Below, piece by piece: positions 4,306-12,016 of a DNA stretch of 12,024 nt. The position numbers were made by a program, and so were the translations under genes. Under the pieces are notes generated by a model. The model did not search any database, had not been told where the DNA came from, and worked only from the letters and a program-made list of their open reading frames with translations. This stretch comes from CAZOZP01 sp964584325 (GTDB taxonomy: Bacteria > Bacteroidota > Ignavibacteria > Ignavibacteriales > Melioribacteraceae): NCBI GenBank assembly GCA_964584325.1, contig CAZOZP010000083.1, forward strand, positions 1-12,024. Direction: 5' to 3'. Numbering within the stretch: position 1 is the first letter of the stretch; the number at the start of each line of letters is the position of its first letter.

Positions 4306-7253
4306 TTCAAGAGCATCAGCTTCTTCACTGCAGAGAAATCTCCTGCCTGAATCTTATACAGATATACTCCCGAAGATAACCCGGAGGCATCGAATTTAAC
4401 TTTATGATAACCTGCTTTCATTTGGCCGCTTAGCAGTGTAACAACTTCCTGCCCTAAAAGATTATAGACTTTCAGAAGTACATCTGCTTCTTTAGGCAAG
4501 GAGAATTCTATAGTTGTTGCCGGATTAAAAGGATTCGGATAATTCTGTGATAAAGAGAATTCCGTTGGAATTGCGCTTAATTCAACAGTGATTTCTTCTG
4601 AATATGAATACTTTCCGTCATTATCTATTTGTTTTAACCGGTAGCTGAGTGCAGCAGAAGCTACCGGTGTTTTATCAATAAATGAATATGATTTCGGACT
4701 GTTCGAATTTCCCGACCCTGCAATAAAACCAATCTTTTCCCATTGGGATTCTTCTCCCGATAAATCGGGATCAGAATGACTTCCTCTCATCAACATTTTT
4801 TCAATTTCAAACCCGTGATTATTGATTTCCGTTGCTGTCTGCCAGTTGAGAGTTACCTTGCCGGCTGAAACTGACGCGGTAAATGCTGAAAGTTCTACAG
4901 GGAGTGGAGAGTCAACATCTCCTAATGTCCAGTAAGAGAATGAATTTATTCCGCCTAAAGTTACTTTGTTTTCAGCTTCAGAAACTATTCCTCCTTCCAT
5001 CGTCCAGGTATTTGCATCATCAGATTTAAATAGTCTTAGATCTGCTTCGGGAATTCCGTTCAGTTCAGCTTCATTGTAAATAAATGACAATGTGGCATTA
5101 AGCCCCGCATTTGTGGTCGGTTCAATTATGTAATATCTGTCAATGGAGGTTAATCCCGAGGATGAATAATCTGTGTGCCCGCGGGTTATGGTTGTATTCC
5201 CAAATACCGGATCTGAGCTAAGTGATAGAGTGGGTGCAGGAACTGCGCCTGAAAGCATAAAATCAGATTCCCAACCATCAGTTGGAGGGTTTATAGTTCC
5301 CGGATTAGAATTATAATAGTACCAATTAGATTCATTGTCTCTAATATGCCAATTCCATCCATCGTAATATATCTTATAAATACCTTTTGTATAACTGTTT
5401 TTTCCATTTTCAATGTTACTAAAACTATATTCCCCGTTAACAGCGGCAGTACCAGCTCCCGAAACAGTGCAAATCCTATTTCCGCCCCCTGTTAATACAG
5501 CTCCTAATCCGGCAATATTTTGTTCGGTTATAGATTCTAAGTTCCTTGTTGTGCTTATGGTTCCGGTTGTACCGTAAAGTCTGTAAATACCTTCCGATAA
5601 ATAACCTTTTTCCCCGAGACTTATGTTGTTTCCGCTTATGTTTACGTCTTTTTCTAAAATTATCGTTCCGTCAGCATTAAAATCGCTGTTTATTGCCGGA
5701 ACTGCGATTGAAGAAAACAATATACTGTTTATGGTAGGAGTTCCGCTTATATTTGCTTCGTTACCTAAATCCCATTTGTACAAACCAACATTATCCGTTG
5801 CTGCCGGTGCCGAACCGCTACTCCAGTTAGCTGCAGTTGTCCAATCTGAACTCTCGCTTCCAATCCAGGTATTAAATGCAGAAGACGAAACCCAATCAGT
5901 TGCGGCATCCATATTTGTCAATGTTCCGTTATATCCATTTGCGGTAATATCGTAAAGTGTTGTGCCGGCATACTGATCAAATCTGTAATAAGCTGCAAGA
6001 TCGGCCTCAGTTCCGGTTAATGTTGTCATCATGTTGTCGCGAATCTGGGATTCAGAGCGAACTGTATTCCAAATTCGAACTTCATCAATTTTACCCGGGA
6101 AATAATAACCTTGCAGTGAGCCGTTTTTATAAGTTTCTCCGACAAAGAAATTCGGAACGTTTGGATTTTTATCCATTGTGCCGGAAGCATCTAACTGTCC
6201 GTTTACATAGAGTGATACTGAAGTACCATTTTTCACCATAGCAACATGAACCCAGCTGCCGGTATTTATTGATGTGTTTCCAATTACATAAGTCCATCCG
6301 GCAACATCTGCTCCAAATTGAAGTTTACCTTCCTGCATTCTTAATTGCACATTATCATTTAATCCGGCATCACTGCCCCAGGAAACGATTACTTCCTCAA
6401 CATTTGCGCTTGTAGAATTAATCCAGGCCTCAATAGTAACGGCATCATTATTATAAACCGGAGAGGAAGCAAATGCAACGTAATCATCTGTTCCATCGAA
6501 GTCCAATGCCTGACGCGATCCGGCAAAAGCACCCGAAGTTTTCCAGGTTGCACCGTTTGCTATCGATAAATCATACATTCCACTTGTCTGATTATCGGAA
6601 AGCGTTGTTCCGCTTCCATTACTCATTTTGTAATATGCTACAAGATTAGCTTCATTACCGACAAGTTCTTTGTACATATAAGAATTTATTTCTGCTTCTG
6701 TTCTTGCATCGTTCCAGATACGCACTTCATCTAACTTACCATTAAAAGGTTTATTGAAATCTCGGCCGTCTTGTCCAATATAAAAATCAAGAGCTGAATT
6801 ATATGAAACCGCCGAACCTGAACGAGCTTCTGTTCTGCCGAGCTTGCCGTTAACATAATATGAAGCTGATTCACCATCTTTTGAAACAGCTATATGAGTC
6901 CAGGTACCTTTTGACAAAATTACTCCTGAGTTCATTTCATCCAAAAAACCATAAGAATTTCCATAATCCCAAAAATCCAAAGACAAATCACTATTAATTT
7001 TGAGAATATACTGATCCCTTGATCCGCCAACTCCAGGTTCGCGTTGTTGAACCAGGGACATCTCTCCCGAAGCATTTTCATCAATGTAAATCCAAGCTTC
7101 AATAGTAAGATTTGTAGCACCACCTAGAGGTCCGTCAGCTCTTGCAGCATAATCATCTGTTCCATCAAATTGCAATGCATAACCGCCTATTTGTGAATAA
7201 AATAAATCGGCAGCGGATAATAATAAGATTATAATCAGTAGAAATCTTTTCAT
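4302..7253 (-). CDS. Large secreted protein with two LamG/concanavalin-like domains and T9SS type A sorting domain
   Basis: 983 residues from the chosen ATG at 7253. An ATG 17 codons upstream (7304) is less likely: the chosen one has a strong GGAGG 8 nt away and opens directly with a signal peptide (MKRFLLIIILLLS...FYS, about 1-20). Two LamG-like domains follow: about 25-230 (ALQFDGTDDY, LTIEAWIYI, GKLDEVRIWN) and about 247-455 (ALDFDGTDDY, VTIEAWIN, GKIDEVRIWN), each ending in 'LVAYYKM/LAAYYRFD...' segments. These are usually carbohydrate- or protein-binding beta-sandwiches. A beta-rich region (about 460-780) starts with the 'SSDWTTAANWSSG' pattern. An FN3-like module begins at LPVEL (784-788), and the T9SS sorting domain is about 897-983 (QNYPNPFNP at 903-911). 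A repeat-derived insert lies at about 823-836. Predicted outer-surface or secreted adhesin-like protein; no catalytic motif seen. Confidence 0.88.
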   Translation of the reverse strand: MKRFLLIIILLLSAADLFYSQIGGYALQFDGTDDYAARADGPLGGATNLTIEAWIYIDENASGEMSLVQQREPGVGGSRDQYILKINSDLSLDFWDYGNSYGFLDEMNSGVILSKGTWTHIAVSKDGESASYYVNGKLGRTEARSGSAVSYNSALDFYIGQDGRDFNKPFNGKLDEVRIWNDARTEAEINSYMYKELVGNEANLVAYYKMSNGSGTTLSDNQTSGMYDLSIANGATWKTSGAFAGSRQALDFDGTDDYVAFASSPVYNNDAVTIEAWINSTSANVEEVIVSWGSDAGLNDNVQLRMQEGKLQFGADVAGWTYVIGNTSINTGSWVHVAMVKNGTSVSLYVNGQLDASGTMDKNPNVPNFFVGETYKNGSLQGYYFPGKIDEVRIWNTVRSESQIRDNMMTTLTGTEADLAAYYRFDQYAGTTLYDITANGYNGTLTNMDAATDWVSSSAFNTWIGSESSDWTTAANWSSGSAPAATDNVGLYKWDLGNEANISGTPTINSILFSSIAVPAINSDFNADGTIILEKDVNISGNNISLGEKGYLSEGIYRLYGTTGTISTTRNLESITEQNIAGLGAVLTGGGNRICTVSGAGTAAVNGEYSFSNIENGKNSYTKGIYKIYYDGWNWHIRDNESNWYYYNSNPGTINPPTDGWESDFMLSGAVPAPTLSLSSDPVFGNTTITRGHTDYSSSGLTSIDRYYIIEPTTNAGLNATLSFIYNEAELNGIPEADLRLFKSDDANTWTMEGGIVSEAENKVTLGGINSFSYWTLGDVDSPLPVELSAFTASVSAGKVTLNWQTATEINNHGFEIEKMLMRGSHSDPDLSGEESQWEKIGFIAGSGNSNSPKSYSFIDKTPVASAALSYRLKQIDNDGKYSYSEEITVELSAIPTEFSLSQNYPNPFNPATTIEFSLPKEADVLLKVYNLLGQEVVTLLSGQMKAGYHKVKFDASGLSSGVYLYKIQAGDFSAVKKLMLLK
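4751..4795 (-). repeat. Palindrome-containing dispersed repeat inserted in frame within the LamG/T9SS gene
   Basis: On the minus strand the stretch reads GTCATTCTGATCCCGAT followed by TTATCGGGAGAAGAATC, the form of a short repeat frequently seen between genes in Bacteroidota-type genomes (recalled, not searched). Its core TCCCGAT-AA-ATCGGGA (4755-4770) is a perfect 7-bp inverted repeat. It is translated as RGSHSDPDLSGEES (residues 823-836). The equivalent position in the homologous module of the 234-1331 gene has 9 residues between FEIE and Trp, against 19 here, consistent with insertion of coding sequence. Confidence 0.65.
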
Positions 7254-7261
7254 CCTAAGGT

Positions 7262-7266
7262 CCTCC
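7262..7266 (-). promoter_or_regulatory. Ribosome binding site that fixes the LamG gene start
   Basis: GGAGG on the minus strand with an 8-nt spacer to the ATG at 7253-7251. This is the best Shine-Dalgarno match in the window and favours that start over the upstream in-frame ATG at 7304, whose extra 17 codons would put charged residues ahead of the signal peptide. Confidence 0.8.
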
Positions 7267-7417
7267 GAAATTTGATTAAAATTATTTCTAAATAATCGGC
7301 ACATAGACTTAACAATTTAGATTAATTCGTAATTTTTTTTGTTTTTAATTTGTGAGGGATGCTAAACATTTTGGAGATAAAATATTTACTGAATGATAAT
7401 AACATTTTTTCTTTTGC

Positions 7418-7452
7418 ACCAAAGTGCCTTCGAGAGCCTTAAGGCACCGGGT
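7418..7452. repeat. Hairpin with internal palindrome upstream of the RND efflux operon
   Basis: Arms GTGCCTT (7424-7430) and AAGGCAC (7441-7447) form a 7-bp stem with a 10-nt loop, extendable by ACC/GGT after a small internal loop. The alternative GCCTTAAGGC (7436-7445) is a perfect 10-bp palindrome. A T-rich stretch (TATTATTTTT) follows. It could be an operator, an attenuator, or a remnant of a dispersed palindromic repeat; the sequence alone does not decide. Confidence 0.45.
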
Positions 7453-7561
7453 ATTATTTTTCAGCTGCTTACCTTCAAGTCTTGGCTGATGATTTTCTCT
7501 GATTATTTCATTCTGAAAATTCATCAGGAATAACTATTTTTGTAAAAAAGATCGGAAGATT

Positions 7562-8629
7562 ATGGCTGTTTCAAAAAAGATAAAAAACTATTCAATCGGC
7601 TTCATAATTTTAATTGTAATACTGCTCCTGCTGCTTCCAAAGATTCTCGAAGTTTCGAATACTGAAAAACTTCCTTTAAGAAAAGGAGACGGAAGAGCAA
7701 TTTCAGTTAAAGCGGCTATCATCAAGAAAGAATCAGTTCAGGAAACTATTTTCTCAAACGGCACATTGCTTAGTAATGAAGAAGCCGAATTACGAAGCGA
7801 AATCTCCGGGAGAATTACTGAAATCTATTTCTCTGAAGGGAAAAATGCCTTTAAAGGCGATCTTCTTGTTAAGATTAATGATTCTGAAATACAAGCATCC
7901 TTAAAGAAAAACAGGGCAAAGGAAAAACTTGCATCCGACCGTGAATTCCGTTTGAGGCAAATGCTTGAAAAAGGGCTCACAAGCCAGTATGAATATGATA
8001 TTGCACTTGAAGAATTGAATTCAATTAAAGCCGATATTGAATATAACGAGGCAATGCTGGCAAAAACTGAAATCCGTGCACCTTTTTCCGGAATAATCGG
8101 ATTAAGATATGTTAGTCCCGGCAGCTACATTGCCCCTGAAAAAATTATCGCAACTATCCAAAGCCTTAATCCGCTGAAAGCCGAATTTTCCGTACCTCAG
8201 AAATATTCAGGAATGATTAAGCCGGGGAAGGAAATAATTGTTAAAACCGGTGGCAAGAGTTACAACGCGAAAATATATGCCGTGGAGCCTAAAATTGATC
8301 TTACTACAAGAACAGTAAAAGTAAGAGCTCTTGTACCTAACGCAAATTATGAACTTAAATCCGGTTCATATACTGAAATTGAAGTTATTACCGATACACG
8401 CACAGAGGCAGTTGTTGTTCCTTCAAATACAATTATCCCTGATATTGATGGTGAGATGGTTTTTGTTTACAGAAACGGGAAGGCTGAAGAAAAACGTGTA
8501 AAGTCCGGATTAAGAACGGACGAGGGTATTGAAATTATATCAGGACTTAATTTCGGAGATACGCTTATTGTTTCCGGAATAATACAGCTTAAAGGCGGAG
8601 CGCCTGTTAAACTTTCATCCATTAATTAA
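7562..8629 (+). CDS. RND efflux periplasmic adaptor (membrane fusion protein)
   Basis: 355 residues of the HlyD/AcrA/MexA-type adaptor family. Residues about 10-30 form an N-terminal membrane anchor (IGFIILIVILLLLLPKI) with no cysteine, so it is anchored rather than a lipoprotein. The barrel-sandwich (lipoyl) hybrid domain is split: first half from Gly67 (GTLLSNEEAELRSEISGRI), second half at IRAPFSGIIGLRYVSPGSYI (from 171, with APFSG at 173-177). Between them is a short alpha-helical hairpin (about 107-168). Beta-barrel and membrane-proximal domains follow, with 'TRTVKVRALVPN' and 'VVVPSNTII' as typical markers. It should bridge the inner-membrane pump encoded 17 nt downstream to an outer-membrane channel. 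The ribosome site is weak (GGAAG, 3-nt spacer). No regulator gene is adjacent. Confidence 0.93.
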   Translation: MAVSKKIKNYSIGFIILIVILLLLLPKILEVSNTEKLPLRKGDGRAISVKAAIIKKESVQETIFSNGTLLSNEEAELRSEISGRITEIYFSEGKNAFKGDLLVKINDSEIQASLKKNRAKEKLASDREFRLRQMLEKGLTSQYEYDIALEELNSIKADIEYNEAMLAKTEIRAPFSGIIGLRYVSPGSYIAPEKIIATIQSLNPLKAEFSVPQKYSGMIKPGKEIIVKTGGKSYNAKIYAVEPKIDLTTRTVKVRALVPNANYELKSGSYTEIEVITDTRTEAVVVPSNTIIPDIDGEMVFVYRNGKAEEKRVKSGLRTDEGIEIISGLNFGDTLIVSGIIQLKGGAPVKLSSIN

Positions 8630-8646
8630 ATTGAAAGCCTAATTTT

Positions 8647-11600
8647 ATGAGTTTATCCTCAATCAGCATAAGGCGTCCGATTCTCGCCATAGTGATGTCG
8701 CTTACAATAGTTCTTTTCGGATTTATAGGCTATTCCTATCTCGGAATAAGAGAGTATCCGAGTATTGACCCGCCGGTAATATCCGTCTATACATCCTATG
8801 CAGGAGCAAATGCAGATATAATTGAATCCCAAATTACCGAGCCGCTTGAAGAACAGATAAACGGTATTGAGGGAATCCGATCAATTACATCAGTAAGCCG
8901 CGACGGCTCAAGCAGCATAACGGTTGAATTTGATGTTGACAAGGATCTTGAAAATGCCGCTAATGATGTACGAGATCGTGTATCGCGCGCAACTCGAAGA
9001 CTGCCGCGAGATGTTGATCCGCCAACAGTTGCAAAGGCCGATGCCGATGCTGTACCAATTGTTTACCTTAGCGTAAGGAGCGATGAAAAGAGTCTTCTTG
9101 AACTCTCCGATCTTGCACTTAATGTGTTTAAAGAAAGGCTGCAAACAATTCCCGGCGTAAGCGAGGTATCTATCTGGGGTGAAAGAAGATACTCAATGCG
9201 GCTATGGATGGATCCGGTTAAACTTGCAGCACTTGGCCTTACAGCTCTTGATGTTAGAAATTCCCTGACAAGAGAGAACATTGAACTGCCTTCCGGAAGC
9301 ATTGAAGGAAAAACAACCGAGCTTACCGTAAGAACAAAAAGCAGACTTTCAACTGTTGAAGAATTCAATAATATGATAATAAAGGAAGAGAAGGGTGTAG
9401 TTGTAAGATTCAGAGATATTGGCAATGCTGAACTTTACCCTGAGTATGACAGGGCAATGCTTCGCAGCGATGGTGTACCCATGATTGGGGTTGTACTGCT
9501 TCCGCAGCCGGGCGCCAACTTTATAGAAATTGCCGATGAATTTTATAAAAGAGTTGAAATTATTAAAAAGGATCTGCCGAAAGATGTTGAACTGGGAATA
9601 GGATTTGATGTAACAAAATTCATCCGAAATTCAATCTCTGAAGTCCGCGAAACAATCTTCATTGCTTTCGCTCTTGTAATTCTGATAATTTTCCTTTTCC
9701 TGAGAGACTGGCGTACTACTTTAATCCCGATTATTGCCATACCTGTTTCACTGATAGGTACTTTTTTCATAATGTATTTTGCCGGATTCTCAATTAATAT
9801 TCTTACTCTGCTCGGAATTGTTCTGGCAATCGGGTTAGTGGTTGACGATGCAATTGTAGTTCTGGAAAACATCTATCAAAAAATCGAAAACGGAATAGAA
9901 CCAGCTGATGCAGCAGCAATAGGCACTTCCGAAATCTTCTTTGCAGTTATTACAACAACAATAAGTCTTGCCGCAGTTTTTCTCCCCGTTATGTTTCTGA
10001 AAGGAATTACAGGAAGTCTCTTTATTGAATTTGGTGTTGTAATTGCCGGTGCTGTTATTATATCTTCTTTTGTTGCACTTACACTAACACCTATGTTAAG
10101 TTCAAAACTTCTGAAAGCAAAAAGCAAACACAGTTATTTCTATATTAAAACAGAACCTTTTTTCAAATTTCTGGAAAACTCATACAAAAACTTATTGGAT
10201 TCCTTTATGGCGAAAAGATGGCTGGCTTTCGCAGTTATGGGTGTTTCACTTGTTTTAATATATCTTTTCGGAACAACTCTGCAAAATGAACTTGCACCTA
10301 TTGAAGACCGAAGTGAAATGCGAATTACCTCAACTTTGCCTGAAGGCACATCTTTTCCGGCTACAGATAAGTATTTTCTCGATCTAGTTTCAGCACTAAG
10401 GGACTCAATTCCGGAAGTTGAATCACTAATGTCCTTGGCAGGAGGCGGAAGAGGAGCGAACAGCGGATTCATAAGAATTCGTCTGACTGAACCCGAAACT
10501 CGTTCAAGAAAACAGCAGGAAATAAGTGCGGATGTTTCCAAAATAGTGAATGAATTCAATGACGGCCGCTCATTTGTTATTCAAAGTCAGTCAATTTCCA
10601 CAAGAAGAGCGGGCTTGCCTATTCAGTATGTAGTTCAAGCTCCGGGTATTGATGAACTCAGAAAAATAATTCCGGTATTCCTTGATGAAGCCCGCAAAAA
10701 TCCTGTCTTTGACATGGTTGATGTTGATCTGAAGTTTAATAAACCGGAAATTGTGGTGGAAATCAACCGCACGAAAGCACGTGAGCTTGGTGTATCCGCA
10801 TCAGATATTGCACAAACTCTGCAGCTTGCATTCAGCGGTCAGAGATTTGATTATTTTGTAATGAACGGAAAGCAGTATCAGGTAATCGGACAAGTTTTCA
10901 AACAGAATAAAAAAAATCCCTCTGATATTGCATCTCTATTTGTAAGAAGCAAAGATAATCAACTGGTTCAACTTGATAATCTGATTACAATGAAAGAAAC
11001 CAGCAATCCGCCCCAGTTATACAGATTAAACAGATTTACTTCTGCTACATTTTCCGCAAGCCTTGCGCCGGGAAAAACAATCGGGGATGGCATTGCGGCT
11101 ATGGATGCAACTGCAAAAAAAGTACTGGATGAATCTTTTACAACTGATCTTGTAGGTGCTTCAAAAGATTTCAGAGAAAGTTCATCAAGCCTTATGTTTA
11201 CATTCATACTTGCATTAGTCTTAATCTATCTTATTCTTTCAGCTCAGTTTGAAAGTTTCAGAGATCCTTTCATAATTATGTTTACAGTACCTCTTGCCAT
11301 TGCCGGTGCACTTTTTTCGCTATGGTATTTCAACCAGACTCTGAATATTTTCAGTCAAATCGGACAGATAATGCTTATAGGACTTGTTACGAAAAACGGA
11401 ATTCTTATAGTTGAATTTGCTAACCAGCAAAGACAACGAGGACTTAACCGCATCGAAGCTGTAAAGGAAGCCGCAAGATTAAGATTGAGACCAATTCTTA
11501 TGACAAGTCTCTCAACAATTCTCGGCACACTTCCTATTGCACTTGCTCTAGGAGCCGGGAGCGAAGCGCGTGTATCAATGGGTATTGCTGTAATTGGCGG

Positions 11601-11697
11601 TTTAGTCTTTTCAACGATCTTAACTCTGTTCGTAATTCCGGGAATTTATTCTTTCTTTGCTTCCGGAGATAGAAACAAAGAGAAAATAAACCCCTAA
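8647..11697 (+). CDS. RND-family efflux pump, inner-membrane permease (AcrB/HAE1-like)
   Basis: 1016 residues, slightly shorter than AcrB (1049), with the usual two-repeat layout. TM1 lies at about 11-30, a large periplasmic porter loop follows, a TM block sits at about 330-550, a second porter loop follows, and a final TM block lies at about 850-1005. The proton-relay residues of AcrB are all present: Asp400-Asp401 (VVDDAIVVLENIY), Lys916 (GLVTKNGILIVEF), and Arg946 and Thr953 (RLRPILMTS), matching AcrB D407/D408, K940, R971 and T978. This makes proton-driven export of hydrophobic or amphiphilic compounds likely; the substrate cannot be read from sequence. It lies 17 nt after the adaptor gene with only a weak GAAAG upstream, so translation probably depends on the operon. 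No tolC-like gene or terminator is seen after it. Confidence 0.95.
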   Translation: MSLSSISIRRPILAIVMSLTIVLFGFIGYSYLGIREYPSIDPPVISVYTSYAGANADIIESQITEPLEEQINGIEGIRSITSVSRDGSSSITVEFDVDKDLENAANDVRDRVSRATRRLPRDVDPPTVAKADADAVPIVYLSVRSDEKSLLELSDLALNVFKERLQTIPGVSEVSIWGERRYSMRLWMDPVKLAALGLTALDVRNSLTRENIELPSGSIEGKTTELTVRTKSRLSTVEEFNNMIIKEEKGVVVRFRDIGNAELYPEYDRAMLRSDGVPMIGVVLLPQPGANFIEIADEFYKRVEIIKKDLPKDVELGIGFDVTKFIRNSISEVRETIFIAFALVILIIFLFLRDWRTTLIPIIAIPVSLIGTFFIMYFAGFSINILTLLGIVLAIGLVVDDAIVVLENIYQKIENGIEPADAAAIGTSEIFFAVITTTISLAAVFLPVMFLKGITGSLFIEFGVVIAGAVIISSFVALTLTPMLSSKLLKAKSKHSYFYIKTEPFFKFLENSYKNLLDSFMAKRWLAFAVMGVSLVLIYLFGTTLQNELAPIEDRSEMRITSTLPEGTSFPATDKYFLDLVSALRDSIPEVESLMSLAGGGRGANSGFIRIRLTEPETRSRKQQEISADVSKIVNEFNDGRSFVIQSQSISTRRAGLPIQYVVQAPGIDELRKIIPVFLDEARKNPVFDMVDVDLKFNKPEIVVEINRTKARELGVSASDIAQTLQLAFSGQRFDYFVMNGKQYQVIGQVFKQNKKNPSDIASLFVRSKDNQLVQLDNLITMKETSNPPQLYRLNRFTSATFSASLAPGKTIGDGIAAMDATAKKVLDESFTTDLVGASKDFRESSSSLMFTFILALVLIYLILSAQFESFRDPFIIMFTVPLAIAGALFSLWYFNQTLNIFSQIGQIMLIGLVTKNGILIVEFANQQRQRGLNRIEAVKEAARLRLRPILMTSLSTILGTLPIALALGAGSEARVSMGIAVIGGLVFSTILTLFVIPGIYSFFASGDRNKEKINP

Positions 11698-11703
11698 GGG
11701 CTA

Positions 11704-11752
11704 TTGTCTGAACCGGGATTTATATGATTTTCAGGATTTATTGGATTTGATA
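11704..11752 (+). repeat. Dispersed repeat unit, copy B, running into a 9-bp GATTT array
   Basis: Bases 11704-11724 match 4121-4141 at 20 of 21 positions. The unit merges into four 9-bp periods each beginning GATTT: GATTTATAT, GATTTTCAG, GATTTATTG, GATTTGATA (11717-11752). It starts 6 nt after the RND pump stop codon. The copy at 4121 lacks the array beyond the first unit. Confidence 0.75.
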
Positions 11753-11942
11753 CTTTTAATGTTTCACCTACGGCGCTGATATCTCGTTGCTTTCAAGTAA
11801 CCTCCGAATTATCAGGTGGGGGACACAGAGTGCCACGAAGAAGAATCACGGAGGAATGAATACCTTCCCGGGAACTTCGACAACCTCAGCGACCGTCTCT
11901 TCACTCATCACGATTCTTCACAGCGCTGATTATTGCTCTTCC

Positions 11943-11968
11943 CCGGGAATTATGGTCTATAATCCCGG
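11943..11968. repeat. Imperfect inverted repeat (CCGGG...CCCGG hairpin)
   Basis: CCGGG (11943-11947), bulged A, ATTAT (11949-11953), 5-nt loop GGTCT, ATAAT (11959-11963), CCCGG (11964-11968): a 10-bp stem with one bulge. No U-tract follows, so it is not a good terminator. A related TTCCCGGGAA palindrome lies at 11865-11874. Confidence 0.6.
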
Positions 11969-11984
11969 TAATCATTTAACCCAA

Positions 11985-12016
11985 ATTTGTCATTGAGGAA
12001 GAAAGTAATGACAAAT
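11985..12016. repeat. Inverted repeat ATTTGTCATT / AATGACAAAT
   Basis: Perfect 10-bp arms at 11985-11994 and 12007-12016 around a purine-rich 12-nt spacer GAGGAAGAAAGT. The TTTGTCATT...GAGGAAG form resembles the GTCATTCTGA...GAAG repeat found inside the LamG gene (4751-4795) and may be a related, degenerate family member. Confidence 0.6.

Larger units (their letters stand above)
7254..7561. other. Divergent promoter region between the LamG gene and the RND operon
   Basis: 308 nt without a gene. It must hold promoters for both flanking transcripts but no consensus pair stands out. Its contents are the strong minus-strand ribosome site (7262-7266), an AT-rich stretch (about 7300-7400), a hairpin with a perfect palindrome (7418-7452), and a weak GGAAG (7554-7558) three nt before the RND adaptor ATG. 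Confidence 0.55.

Noticed and set aside
5623..6241. Plus-strand open frames inside the LamG gene region
   Set aside because: They are antisense to a well-supported domain-bearing gene and their translations lack recognisable features or ribosome sites.
7254..7304. N-terminal extension of the LamG protein to an upstream ATG at 7304
   Set aside because: The downstream ATG at 7253 has a strong GGAGG at the right distance and begins directly with a signal peptide. The extension would place polar residues ahead of it and covers the ribosome site.
9063..10559. Several minus-strand open frames within the RND pump gene
   Set aside because: They are shadow frames opposite a highly conserved transporter with complete motifs; none shows a start signal or known domain.
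11683..11706. Terminator immediately after the RND pump (CCCTAAGGG)
   Set aside because: The stem would be only three base pairs around a 3-nt loop, without a following U-tract.
11787..11996. Plus-strand open frame of 69 codons after the RND operon
   Set aside because: It runs through several unrelated repeat-like segments and two hairpins, has no convincing ribosome site, and its translation resembles no protein family.
11704..12016. CRISPR array
   Set aside because: The repeated units are 9 bp and back to back, or single inverted repeats; there are no regular repeat-spacer units and no cas genes.
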